From Oscillospiraceae bacterium (GTDB taxonomy: Bacteria > Bacillota > Clostridia > Oscillospirales > Oscillospiraceae), in NCBI GenBank assembly GCA_015067615.1, contig SVMD01000002.1, forward strand, positions 124,001 through 188,000: a stretch of 64,000 nt of DNA. The letters run 5' to 3'. Of this stretch, positions 40,712-49,981 are shown piece after piece (within the stretch, counting starts at the first letter, position 1; the number at the start of each line of letters is the position of its first letter). The translations under genes were made by a program, and so were the position numbers. Below the pieces are notes generated by a model. That model made no database searches, was not told the origin of the DNA, and was given only the letters and a program-made list of their open reading frames with translations.

Positions 40712-41623
40712 ATGAAAAAGAGAATCCTGCTTCTGGCTCTGGTTCTGGCCTTCGCCCTGGTGCTCTGCGCCTGCGGCTGCAAGCACGAGACCTGGACCGA
40801 TGCCGACTGCGTCAACCCCAAGACCTGTGCAGACTGCGGCGAGACCGAGGGCGCTCCTCTGGGCCACACCTGGGCCGCTGCTACCTGCGAAACCGCAAAG
40901 ACCTGTGAAGTCTGCGGCGAAGTGGAGGGCGAGCCCCTGGGCCATAGCTGGGCGGAGGCCACCTGCGAGACCGCCAAGACCTGTTCAGTCTGCGGTCTGA
41001 CCGAGGGCGAAGCCCTGGGCCACAGCTGGGTCGATGCCACCACCGAGGCTCCCAAGACCTGCGAAAGCTGCGGTCTGACCGAGGGCGAGCGGATCATCAC
41101 CGATTCCCGCTTCACCACCGCCGCCAACGAACACCTCTTCGGCAAGTGGCAGGCCAACCTGGATATGCCTGTGGCGGAGATGGATCCGGCACTGGCCCCC
41201 TACGGCGATACCCTGCCGGTGACCTTCTACTTCGATTTCCACAACGACGGTACTCTCAGCATGTCCATGGTCCCCGCCGATAATGAGGCGATGAGCCAGC
41301 TGATGAACGCCTATACCGTGGATCTGATGTACCAGGAATTTGCCGCCATGGGCCTGAACAAGGACCAGTCCAACGCTGCCATGGAGGAAGCCTACGGCAT
41401 GACCGTGGAGGAGTATGTGGCGGCCGAAGTGAAGAAGATGGACTTTAACGAGCTGTTCTCTTCCTTCAGCGTCGAATACGTCTACTATGTGGACGGCGAG
41501 ACCATGTACCTGGGCTACGACTGGGACGAGATGGAGCCCGATACCTACAAGTTCGAGGACGGCGTTCTGTACCTGCCTGTGGAGGATGACGAGCCCGTGG
41601 CCTTCACCCCTGTGGCTGAATAA
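40712..41623 (+). CDS. Lipoprotein with four tandem Cys-rich (zinc-ribbon-like) repeats
   Basis: Lipobox LVLCACGC; repeated GHTWAAATCETAKTCEVCGEVEGEPL units. Confidence 0.8.
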   Translation: MKKRILLLALVLAFALVLCACGCKHETWTDADCVNPKTCADCGETEGAPLGHTWAAATCETAKTCEVCGEVEGEPLGHSWAEATCETAKTCSVCGLTEGEALGHSWVDATTEAPKTCESCGLTEGERIITDSRFTTAANEHLFGKWQANLDMPVAEMDPALAPYGDTLPVTFYFDFHNDGTLSMSMVPADNEAMSQLMNAYTVDLMYQEFAAMGLNKDQSNAAMEEAYGMTVEEYVAAEVKKMDFNELFSSFSVEYVYYVDGETMYLGYDWDEMEPDTYKFEDGVLYLPVEDDEPVAFTPVAE

Positions 41624-41634
41624 GAAAACCACAT

Positions 41635-41670
41635 AAAAAACCGGGAGAAGCGGATGCTTCTCCCGGTTTT
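41635..41670. terminator. Bidirectional rho-independent terminator
   Basis: aaaaaaccgggagaagcggatgcttctcccggtttt between convergent genes. Confidence 0.92.
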
Positions 41671-41679
41671 GCTGTAAAC

Positions 41680-42678
41680 TTATCTGGTGGTGTCCACCAC
41701 GATCTCACCGGCCACGATCTTCTTGGCCAGCTCTTCCACCTCAGCCTTGATCTCGTCGGGGATCTGCTGGGCTGCGCCTTCCTCACCGTAGGCCAGGCCC
41801 ACATAACCGGTAGCCATGTCGGCCACCCAGGTGGTGCCGAAGAGGCCGCAGTCGTCGCCCTTGTCCATGTACTGCTTCACAGCGTCGTAGATGGAGTCGC
41901 CCACCTGCTTGCACATGGAGCAGATGATGGTCTCAGGAGCGATGTACTTCTGGTCGGAGTCCACGCCGATGGCGTAGAAGCCGCCCTCCTGGGCTGCCTC
42001 AAAGACGCCGTCGCCGCACTTGGAGGCGATCTGGAAAATCACGTCGGCGCCCTTCTCGTTCAGGGTCAGGGCACATTCCTTGCCGATGGCGGGATCGTCA
42101 TAGGAGTTGGAGTAGATGACCTCAACCTTCACATCGGGGTTGGCGTACAGGGCACCCTGCTTGTAGCCCACGATAAAGTCGTTGATGGTGGCGTCGTCCT
42201 GGCCGCCCATGGCGCCGATGACACCGCTTTCGCTCATCTTGGCGGCCACATAGCCTGCCAGGAAGGAGCCCTCATTCTGGGAGTAGGTGATGTTCAGCAC
42301 GTTGGCCACGGGAGCGGAGGTGGCGTTGTCGATCCAGATGAACTTCACATCGGGATACTCGGGAGCAACGGCTTCCACGTCGTAGAATTCCCAGCCCACC
42401 AGCACCACGATATCGGCAGCGTCGGCGGCGTTGTAGATCTGCTCGGTGTGCTTGTCGTTGCCGCACTCAATGCGCTTGACGGTGACGCCCTCGGCTTCCA
42501 GCTTGGTGGCACCGGCGTTGGAAGAATCGTAGAAGGAGCGGTCGCCGAAGTTACCGGCCACGACCAGCGCCAGGGTCAGACCGTCTTCGTTGGCCACACC
42601 GCCGGGGCCGGTCTCAGAGCAGGCGGCCAGACAGAAGATCATGACGAAGCTTAACAGTAAGGCAATTAACTTTTTCAT
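41680..42678 (-). CDS. BMP family (PnrA/Med-like) ABC transporter substrate-binding lipoprotein
   Basis: MKKLIALLLSFVMIFCLAACSETG; LALVVAGNFGDRSFYDSSNAGATKLEAEGVTVKRIEC...IGAMGGQDDATINDFIVGYKQGA. Confidence 0.92.
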   Translation of the reverse strand: MKKLIALLLSFVMIFCLAACSETGPGGVANEDGLTLALVVAGNFGDRSFYDSSNAGATKLEAEGVTVKRIECGNDKHTEQIYNAADAADIVVLVGWEFYDVEAVAPEYPDVKFIWIDNATSAPVANVLNITYSQNEGSFLAGYVAAKMSESGVIGAMGGQDDATINDFIVGYKQGALYANPDVKVEVIYSNSYDDPAIGKECALTLNEKGADVIFQIASKCGDGVFEAAQEGGFYAIGVDSDQKYIAPETIICSMCKQVGDSIYDAVKQYMDKGDDCGLFGTTWVADMATGYVGLAYGEEGAAQQIPDEIKAEVEELAKKIVAGEIVVDTTR

Positions 42679-42769
42679 AATAATGTCCTCCTTGCAAGGT
42701 TGTCCCCGCGAAAGATATGAATGTAGGGCGGGGAAATTCCCGGGGGAGAAGCCCCGGAGAATTGTCTTT

Positions 42770-42798
42770 ATTTTACAATATCTTTCAGGGGATGTCAA
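42770..42798 (-). promoter_or_regulatory. Sigma-A promoter of BMP substrate-binding gene
   Basis: Reverse strand TTGACA - 17 bp - TAAAAT. Confidence 0.7.
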
Positions 42799-42825
42799 TT
42801 ATTTCCCCAACCCGGCCTGCGGCGG

Positions 42826-43084
42826 TAAAGGATCCGTTTCGCGACACTTAACCTTCCCCCGGGGGGAAGGTGGCCGAACGGAGTGAGGTCGGAAGAGGAA
42901 TTCGGGAGATACCCTTATGCGTGGTATAAGCGAAGACTTCCTGGTGCGTTACGTCTTGCTAAGCCTGTTTCTACGCATCAAAACCAACATTTCTGCCCGT
43001 ATTCCTCTTCAGCCCCAGTGTGCGCACTGGGGCAGCTTCCCCTCGGGGGAAGCGTAGGCGGCTGTGCCGCTAAACAATAATTTC
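42826..43084. repeat. TIR-bounded intergenic element, degenerate left end (TAAAGGATCCGTTT ... TAAACAATAATTTC)
   Basis: Payload cttcccccggggggaag ... gcttcccctcgggggaagc. Confidence 0.6.
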
Positions 43085-43192
43085 TCTTCGTAAAAACATC
43101 CAAATATATTGCAATTGGATTGGTTATGTGGTATATTCTTATGTTGACAGATTATGATTAACTCTATCTTTGAAAGGAAGTCACTATATACT

Positions 43193-45028
43193 ATGGCAAC
43201 TCAGGAAAACATCAGAAATATTGCCATCATTGCCCACGTTGACCACGGTAAGACCACCCTGGTTGACGAAATGCTGAAGCAGGGCGGCATCTATCGTGAG
43301 AATCAGGCCACCACTGACCGGGTCATGGACTCCGGCGACCTGGAGCGTGAGCGCGGCATCACCATCCTGGCCAAGAATACCTCCATCCACTACAAGGACA
43401 TGAAGATCAACATCGTGGACACCCCCGGCCACGCCGACTTCGGCGGCGAGGTGGAGCGGATCCTGAAGATGGTCAACGGCGTTATCCTGCTGGTGGACGC
43501 CGCCGAGGGCCCCATGCCCCAGACCCGCTTCGTGCTGGGTAAGGCCCTGGAGCTGGGCCATAAGGTCATCGTGGCCGTGAACAAGGTGGACAAGCCCGAC
43601 GCCCGTGTCCATGAGGTCATGGACGAGGTCCTGGAGCTGCTGCTGGACCTGGACGCCACCGATGAGCAGTTCAACTCTCCCACCGTCTTCTGCTCCGGCC
43701 GTCAGGGCACCGCAAGCTACTCCCCCGACGAAATGGGCAAGGACCTGATCCCCCTGTTCGACACCATCGTGAACTATATCCCCGCCCCCGAGGGCGATAA
43801 GGACGAGCCCCTGCAGCTGCTGGTTTCCTCCATCGACTATAATGAGTACGTTGGCCGTATCGCCATCGGCCGTGTGGAGCGGGGCACCATCCGTGTCAAC
43901 CAGGAGGTCATCGTCTCCGACTTCCACGAGCCCGACATGAAGCAGAAGGCCAAGGTTGTGGCCCTGTACGAGTATGACGGCCTGGGCAAGAAGGCCATCC
44001 AGGAGGCCTCCGCCGGTGAGATCGTGGCTCTTTCCGGTATGGCCGACATCACCATCGGCCGGACCATCTGCGCCCCCGAGGCCGTGGAGCCCCTGCCCTT
44101 TGTGAAGATTTCCGAGCCCACCATCGAAATGACCTTCGCCGTCAACGATTCCCCCTTCGCCGGCCGGGAAGGCAAGTACGTCACCTCCCGGAACCTGCGG
44201 GACCGCCTGGAGAAGGAGCTGATGAAGGACGTTTCCCTCCGGGTCACCGAGCAGGGCACCGATGCCTTCAACGTGGCAGGCCGCGGCGAAATGCACCTGT
44301 CCATCCTCATGGAGACCATGCGCCGTGAGGGCTTTGAGTTCTCCGTTTCCACCCCCCGCGTCCTGACCAAGGAAATCGACGGCAAGACCTGCGAGCCCAT
44401 CGAGCGGATGGTGGCTGACGTGCCCGAGGAGTCCATGGGCTCCGTCATCGAGAAGATCGGCCGCCGGAAGGGCGATTTGCTGGGCATGACCCCCGTGGGC
44501 AACCGCTACCGCCTGGAGTTCCTGGTACCCTCCCGTGGCCTCTTCGGCTACCGCAGCGAATTCCTCACCGATACCAAGGGCGAGGGCATCATGTCCTCTG
44601 TCCTCCACTCCTACGCCCCCATGAAGGGCGAGATCGAGCGCCGCAACGTGGGCTCCCTCATTGCCCATGAGTCCGGCGAAGCCGTCACCTACGGCCTGGG
44701 CGCCGCTCAGGAGCGTGGCGCCATGCTCATCGGCCCCGGCACCCCTGTGTATGCCGGTATGGTGGTGGGCATCTGCAGCCGCAACGAGGATATGACCGTC
44801 AACGTCTGCAAGCGCAAACAGCTGACCAATATGCGTGCCTCCGGCTCCGACGACGCCATCCGTCTGGTGCCCCCCAGAGTGTTCTCTCTGGAGCAGTGCC
44901 TGGAGTTCCTGGCTGACGACGAGCTGCTGGAATGCACCCCCAAGTCCCTGCGGATCCGCAAGCGCATCCTGGATCACTCCATCCGTATGCGCGAGCTGAT
45001 GAAGAAGCGGGCTGCCGAGCAGGGTTAA
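43193..45028 (+). CDS. typA: Translational GTPase TypA/BipA
   Basis: [65 protein letters not shown]. Confidence 0.96.
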   Translation: MATQENIRNIAIIAHVDHGKTTLVDEMLKQGGIYRENQATTDRVMDSGDLERERGITILAKNTSIHYKDMKINIVDTPGHADFGGEVERILKMVNGVILLVDAAEGPMPQTRFVLGKALELGHKVIVAVNKVDKPDARVHEVMDEVLELLLDLDATDEQFNSPTVFCSGRQGTASYSPDEMGKDLIPLFDTIVNYIPAPEGDKDEPLQLLVSSIDYNEYVGRIAIGRVERGTIRVNQEVIVSDFHEPDMKQKAKVVALYEYDGLGKKAIQEASAGEIVALSGMADITIGRTICAPEAVEPLPFVKISEPTIEMTFAVNDSPFAGREGKYVTSRNLRDRLEKELMKDVSLRVTEQGTDAFNVAGRGEMHLSILMETMRREGFEFSVSTPRVLTKEIDGKTCEPIERMVADVPEESMGSVIEKIGRRKGDLLGMTPVGNRYRLEFLVPSRGLFGYRSEFLTDTKGEGIMSSVLHSYAPMKGEIERRNVGSLIAHESGEAVTYGLGAAQERGAMLIGPGTPVYAGMVVGICSRNEDMTVNVCKRKQLTNMRASGSDDAIRLVPPRVFSLEQCLEFLADDELLECTPKSLRIRKRILDHSIRMRELMKKRAAEQG

Positions 45029-45032
45029 TGCC

Positions 45033-46394
45033 ATGGGAAGAAAGACTCTGAAAATTCTGCTGGGCATCTGCGCCGCAGTGCTGGTGGCAGCTCTGGGCTT
45101 CGTGGTCTATATGGAGACCCGGACGCCGGAAGCCGTTCCGGAGACCACTGTCCCCACCACCCAGACTCCCGCCGGAGAAACCACCGTGCCTCCCGTCACC
45201 GTGCCGGAGACAACGGCCCCTGAAACCACCGCGCCTCCCACTACCGTGCCGGAGACCACCGAGCCGGAGCCCCAGGAGGTCCGCTACACCCTGACCTTCG
45301 CCGGTGACTGCACCCTGGCCTCCGACCCGGGCAATTACGGCTCTGTCCACGGCTTTATCAAGACCATCGGCGAGGACTACGGCTATCCCTTCCGGAATGT
45401 GCTGGACTACTTCGAAAACGATGATTTCACCATCATCAACCTGGAGTCTGTCCTGGCCGACGAGGGCTATGCCTCCAATAAGCTCTTCACCTTCCGGGGC
45501 CCCACTGCCTATACCCAGATCATGACCGGCTCCTCCGTGGAGGCCGTCACCCTGGCCAACAACCACACCCTGGACTATGGACAGAAGGGCTACGACTCCA
45601 CCATCCAGGCCCTGACCGACGCGGAGGTCTGGTTCGTGGAGGAGAACAAGACTACCCTTGTTACCACCGAATCCGGCCTGACCATTGGTCTGTATGCCGA
45701 TTCCTTCAACTTCACCACCGCCGACATTCAGAAGAATGTTCAGCAGCTCCGGAATCAGGGAGCGGAAATCGTCATCTGCGCTTTCCACTGGGGCACCGAG
45801 GGCAGCTACCGGCCCACCGCCGCCCAGAAGAACTTTGGCCACACCGCCATCGACGCCGGTGCGGATGTGGTCTACGGCCACCATCCCCATGTGCTGCAGC
45901 CCATCGAAGAATATAACGGCGGCTATATTTTCTACTCTTTGGGCAATTTCTCCTTCGGCGGCAACCATTTCCCCCGGGATCTGGACTCCGCTCTGGTGCA
46001 GCTTACCGTGATCCGGGATGAAAAGGGTAAGATCTCTCTGGGAGAACTGACCCGGATCCCTGTATCCATCACCTCCATGGCGGTTCAGAATAATTTCCAG
46101 CCCACCCCCTACGAGGAGGGAACCAAGGAATATGACCGGACCTTAAGCAAGCTGGACGGCAGCTTTACCGGCCCGGATCTGAATGTGAATTACGATCACC
46201 TGAAGCCTACGGAGGCACCCACCGAGCCGCCCGCCGCTACGGAGGCCCCTGCGGCTCCCACCGATGCGCCGGAGACGCAGCCTCCTGCCACCCAACCGCC
46301 TGCTACCCAGCCTCCGGCAACTCAACCCCCGGCTGCTCAGCCTCCGGCAACCCAACCTCCGGCTCCCCCTGCCGAAGAGCCCGATCCCTCCTGA
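45033..46394 (+). CDS. CapA family protein (poly-gamma-glutamate biosynthesis-like), copy 1
   Basis: LTFAGDCTLASDPGNYGSVHGFIKTIGEDYGYPFRNV...FTIINLESVL...VTLANNHTLDYG...HWGTEGSY...GHHPHVLQ; Pro/Thr-rich tail. Confidence 0.9.
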   Translation: MGRKTLKILLGICAAVLVAALGFVVYMETRTPEAVPETTVPTTQTPAGETTVPPVTVPETTAPETTAPPTTVPETTEPEPQEVRYTLTFAGDCTLASDPGNYGSVHGFIKTIGEDYGYPFRNVLDYFENDDFTIINLESVLADEGYASNKLFTFRGPTAYTQIMTGSSVEAVTLANNHTLDYGQKGYDSTIQALTDAEVWFVEENKTTLVTTESGLTIGLYADSFNFTTADIQKNVQQLRNQGAEIVICAFHWGTEGSYRPTAAQKNFGHTAIDAGADVVYGHHPHVLQPIEEYNGGYIFYSLGNFSFGGNHFPRDLDSALVQLTVIRDEKGKISLGELTRIPVSITSMAVQNNFQPTPYEEGTKEYDRTLSKLDGSFTGPDLNVNYDHLKPTEAPTEPPAATEAPAAPTDAPETQPPATQPPATQPPATQPPAAQPPATQPPAPPAEEPDPS

Positions 46395-46431
46395 TTATCC
46401 TCCGGGCTCTCCCGGGAAAGGCGGACTGACC

Positions 46432-47544
46432 ATGAGAAAAATACTGAAATTTTTGCTGATCAGCCTGAGTCTGCTGCTGGCAGCGGAGCTGGCCTTCGTA
46501 GGCTGGACGCTATCCCCCCGGGACAGGGAGGACGCCCTGCCGCAGACCACTGCCGCACCGGAAACCACTGTGCCTGAGACTACAGTACCTCCCACCACCG
46601 TTCCCACGGAGGATTATATCCTGACCTTCACCGGCGACTTTACCCCCGGCTGCATGCCGGGCCAGTTTGAGAATCCCAAGGCCTATGTAGGCACCGTGGG
46701 GGATGACTACGAATTCCCCTTCCGGTATATGCGCCCCTACTTTGAGGCGGACGACTTTACCTTCCTCAATCTGGAGGTGGTTCTGGGTCTGGATGTGGGC
46801 AGGCAGGCCAACAAGACCTTCGTGTTCTCTGCTCCGGAGGAGTATGTGCAGATCATGACTACCTCTTCCGTGGAGGCAGTGACCCTGGCCAACAACCACA
46901 CTGAGGACTTTGGCCAGGAGGGCTACGAGAATACCAAGCGGATTCTGGAGGAAAACGACATCGCCTACGTGGAGGAGGACAAGACCAGCCTGTTCACCAC
47001 CGAATCGGGGCTGACCATCGGACTGTACGCCGACTCCTTCTATTTGGACGAAAGTGAAATTGCGGAGAATATCGCTGCCCTCCGGGATCAGGGTGCCCAG
47101 CTGGTGATCTGCGCCTTCCATTGGGGCGATGAGGGCTCCTACCGCCACAACAAAAAACAGGAGGGCTATGCCCACGCCGCCATCGACGCCGGTGCCGATA
47201 TCGTGGTGGGCCACCACCCCCACGTGCTGCAGGAGATGGAAAGCTACAACGGCGGCCTGATCTTCTACTCCCTGGGCAATTTCTCCTTCGGCGGCAACGA
47301 CCACCCCAAGGACTACGATTCCGCTGTTATTCAGCAGACGGTCATGCGCAAAAGTGACGGTACCATCGCCCTGGGAGAAACGGTGATCGTGCCCATCTGC
47401 ATCTCCTCTGTGTCCGACCGGAACAATTACCAGCCGGTGCCCTATGAACCGGAGAGCGAGGCCTACAGCCGGGTCCTGGAAAAGCTGAACGGCACCTATT
47501 CCGGCCCCAATGTGATCCCCGGCTACGATTATTTAAGGGATTAA
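46432..47544 (+). CDS. CapA family protein, copy 2
   Basis: MRKILKFLLISLSLLLAAELAFVGW; LTFTGDFTPGCMPGQFENPKAYVGTVGDDYEFPFRYM...VTLANNHTEDFGQEGY...GHHPHVLQEME. Confidence 0.9.
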   Translation: MRKILKFLLISLSLLLAAELAFVGWTLSPRDREDALPQTTAAPETTVPETTVPPTTVPTEDYILTFTGDFTPGCMPGQFENPKAYVGTVGDDYEFPFRYMRPYFEADDFTFLNLEVVLGLDVGRQANKTFVFSAPEEYVQIMTTSSVEAVTLANNHTEDFGQEGYENTKRILEENDIAYVEEDKTSLFTTESGLTIGLYADSFYLDESEIAENIAALRDQGAQLVICAFHWGDEGSYRHNKKQEGYAHAAIDAGADIVVGHHPHVLQEMESYNGGLIFYSLGNFSFGGNDHPKDYDSAVIQQTVMRKSDGTIALGETVIVPICISSVSDRNNYQPVPYEPESEAYSRVLEKLNGTYSGPNVIPGYDYLRD

Positions 47545-47578
47545 GCTGTAAATAAAGCGAAAAAAGTGAAAAAACCAG

Positions 47579-47607
47579 TTGACCAGTTTGACATTTTGGG
47601 TTATACT
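47579..47607 (+). promoter_or_regulatory. Sigma-A promoter of rpmH
   Basis: TTGACC - 17 bp - TATACT. Confidence 0.75.
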
Positions 47608-47706
47608 GGTTCAGTGTGGCTCTGTATAGTCACAAACTACGTGTTGCTGCGGCCGGATTTCCGGCTGTCGAGCATAGATAACAAGTAAACAGGAGGTGAA
47701 AGTGTT

Positions 47707-47841
47707 ATGAAGCGTACCTACCAGCCCAGCCGCCGTCATCGTTCCAAGGTCCACGGTTTCCGCCAGAGAATGGCTACTTCCAACGGCCGCAAGGTTCTGG
47801 CCCGCCGCCGTGCAAAGGGCCGCAAGGTTCTGTCCGCCTAA
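47707..47841 (+). CDS. rpmH: 50S ribosomal protein L34
   Basis: Translated directly (too short for ORF track): [52 protein letters not shown]. Confidence 0.97.
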   Translation: MKRTYQPSRRHRSKVHGFRQRMATSNGRKVLARRRAKGRKVLSA

Positions 47842-47976
47842 TGAGCAGACACGTGGGTAACACCACAGCGTACTGAAAACGCTCATACGCGAAACGGGAG
47901 CTACAGCGGGGTGAATGAAAAATTCGCCCCGCTCCCTTTTTAGTTGGCGTACTCTTGAAGCGTCTTGCCGTCCCTC

Positions 47977-48091
47977 AGCGGATCTTTTGCCCCGGCGGTG
48001 CAGTATGTGATCTCGAAATACACAAAGTATTCCTTCGATCCCATACTTTCCTCCGTGCCAAAATCTCTCGCTGAGTGCCTGACAATCCGCT
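47977..48091 (+). repeat. Structured dispersed element, copy 3 (between rpmH and rnpA, sense)
   Basis: Closing stem AGCGGAT/ATCCGCT, lower stem AGTATG-T-GATC/GATC-C-CATACT, conserved TCGAAATACACAAAGTATTCC. Confidence 0.78.
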
Positions 48092-48161
48092 TCTGCGAGC
48101 ACGCCTGGTTGCGCACGAATGTTGTGTGTACCGGCTTTGGGAAATTAAAGGGATTGATTTT

Positions 48162-48506
48162 ATGAAATTTTCCGCGTCATTGAAACTGAATCATGTTTTC
48201 CGGCGGCTTTACCGGACCAACGGCTTTGCCGGTCCCTATCTGGTGCTGTATGTCCGGAAGAACCGGACCGACACCAACCGGGTGGGCATTACGGTGAGCA
48301 AAAAGCTGGGCAAGGCCCATGTGCGCAACCGGATTCGCCGCCGTCTGCGGGAGATCTACCGGCTCAACGAGGAGAAGTTCCTCCCGGGCTGGGATATCGT
48401 GGTGGTGGCCCGGGCGAAAGCGCTGGACGCGGATTTCGACGCCATGACAAAGAGCTACCTGTCCCTGGCGAAGAAGGCCGGGATCCTGGCTGAGGTTTCC
48501 CAATGA
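48162..48506 (+). CDS. rnpA: Ribonuclease P protein component
   Basis: [65 protein letters not shown]. Confidence 0.96.
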   Translation: MKFSASLKLNHVFRRLYRTNGFAGPYLVLYVRKNRTDTNRVGITVSKKLGKAHVRNRIRRRLREIYRLNEEKFLPGWDIVVVARAKALDADFDAMTKSYLSLAKKAGILAEVSQ

Positions 48507-48715
48507 GAAAAATCGCCCTGAAGCTGATCCGCTTCTACCAGAGAGCCATTTCCCCCCATTTTGCCCCCTGCTGCCGTTTCCGTCCCACATGCTCAGCCTA
48601 CGCCTACGAAGCTATCCAAAAATACGGAGTCCTGAAAGGCGGTAAATTGGCCTTCAAGCGGCTGATGCGCTGCCGCCCCTTCTACAAGGGCGATATCTAC
48701 GACCCCGTTCCCTGA
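48503..48715 (+). CDS. yidD: Membrane protein insertion efficiency factor YidD
   Basis: [60 protein letters not shown]. Confidence 0.96.
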   Translation: MRKIALKLIRFYQRAISPHFAPCCRFRPTCSAYAYEAIQKYGVLKGGKLAFKRLMRCRPFYKGDIYDPVP

Positions 48716-48746
48716 CTATCCACCATTTAAAGAGGAGAATGTCAAA

Positions 48747-49973
48747 TTGAGTAAGATTATTACCGTGCCTTTCGGCTGGATCTTAGGTCAGCTGTACAAC
48801 CTGACCGATAACTACGGCATCGCCATGATCCTGTTTGCACTGGTCGTGCAGACCTTCATGCTGCCCATGCGCGCCAAGTCCAAGAAGAGCACCATGAAAA
48901 TGTCCCGGATCCAGCCCCTGATCCAGGATATCCAGGCCCGCTACACCGACCCCGTGAAGCAGAACGAGATGCTGCAGAAGCTTTACAAGGACGAGGGCGT
49001 TTCCATGGGCGGTTCCTGCCTGTGGAGCCTGATCCCCATTCTGATCATCTTCCCCCTGTTCCAGATCATCCGGGAGCCCATGACCTACATCCTGGGCGCC
49101 ACCGCTGAGGAAGTGTCCACCATCATCGATGTGGTCCGGACCAATGCCCCCGAGATCTTCACCGCCTCCCGCAACGGCGACTACTACGCACAGGTGCTGG
49201 CCGCCAGCGCCATCCCCACCTATGCTGCCCAGATCAAGGAAGCTCTGCCTGGCATTGATCCCGCCATTCTGCAGGGCATCAACTTCGACTTTATCGGCAT
49301 CAACCTGGGACTGATCCCCTCCTGGCAGTTCTGGACCTGGAAGGCCTGGGAGTGGGGCACCGTGGGTGCAGCCCTGATCCCTGTGATCTCCACCCTGTCC
49401 CAGCTGCTGCAGACCTTCGTGATGCAGAAGCTGAACAACTCCGTCATCACCGACAAGAACGGCATCCAGGACGAGGAGACTGCCAAGAAGTCCCAGGCCA
49501 ACCAGTCCATGAACATGATGCTGTGGATTATGCCCTTCATGACCCTGATGATCGGCTACTCCGTCTCCGCCGGCCTTTCCCTGTACTGGTTCATCGGCGG
49601 TCTGTACTCCATGATCTCCGACGCCATCATGACCAAGAAGTACCGGGTCCTGTATGACGCCGAGGACGCCGAGCGTCTGAAGCGCCACCTGGAGGAGGAG
49701 CGGATCGAGGCTGAGAAGGAGCGCATCCGTGCCGAGCGCCGTGCCGCCAACCCCGACGGCATCACCGCCAACACCAGCAAGAAGAAGCTCCAGAAGCAGC
49801 AGCGTGACGAGGAAGCTGCTGCCCGCGCCGCCGCCGCCCGGGAGTATGCCGCCAAGAAGGGCATCACCCTCGAGGAGGCCGAGAAGCAGACCGCTATGTC
49901 CGGCATCCCCGACCGTCCCTACTGCAAGGGCCGCAACTACGACCCCAACCGTTACAATTCCACGGAGGAATAA
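48747..49973 (+). CDS. yidC: Membrane protein insertase YidC/OxaI
   Basis: TTG start; GIAMILFALVVQTFMLPMRAKSKKSTMKMSRIQPLIQDIQARYTDPVKQNEMLQKLYKDEGVSMGG. Confidence 0.94.
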   Translation: MSKIITVPFGWILGQLYNLTDNYGIAMILFALVVQTFMLPMRAKSKKSTMKMSRIQPLIQDIQARYTDPVKQNEMLQKLYKDEGVSMGGSCLWSLIPILIIFPLFQIIREPMTYILGATAEEVSTIIDVVRTNAPEIFTASRNGDYYAQVLAASAIPTYAAQIKEALPGIDPAILQGINFDFIGINLGLIPSWQFWTWKAWEWGTVGAALIPVISTLSQLLQTFVMQKLNNSVITDKNGIQDEETAKKSQANQSMNMMLWIMPFMTLMIGYSVSAGLSLYWFIGGLYSMISDAIMTKKYRVLYDAEDAERLKRHLEEERIEAEKERIRAERRAANPDGITANTSKKKLQKQQRDEEAAARAAAAREYAAKKGITLEEAEKQTAMSGIPDRPYCKGRNYDPNRYNSTEE

Positions 49974-49981
49974 GAGAAACC

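Noticed and set aside
43184-45067. 627-aa - strand ORF
   Set aside because: Antisense mirror of typA.
46264-46431. N-terminal extension of CapA copy 2
   Set aside because: Out-of-frame translation of the Pro-rich tail of CapA copy 1; real start with signal anchor at 46432.
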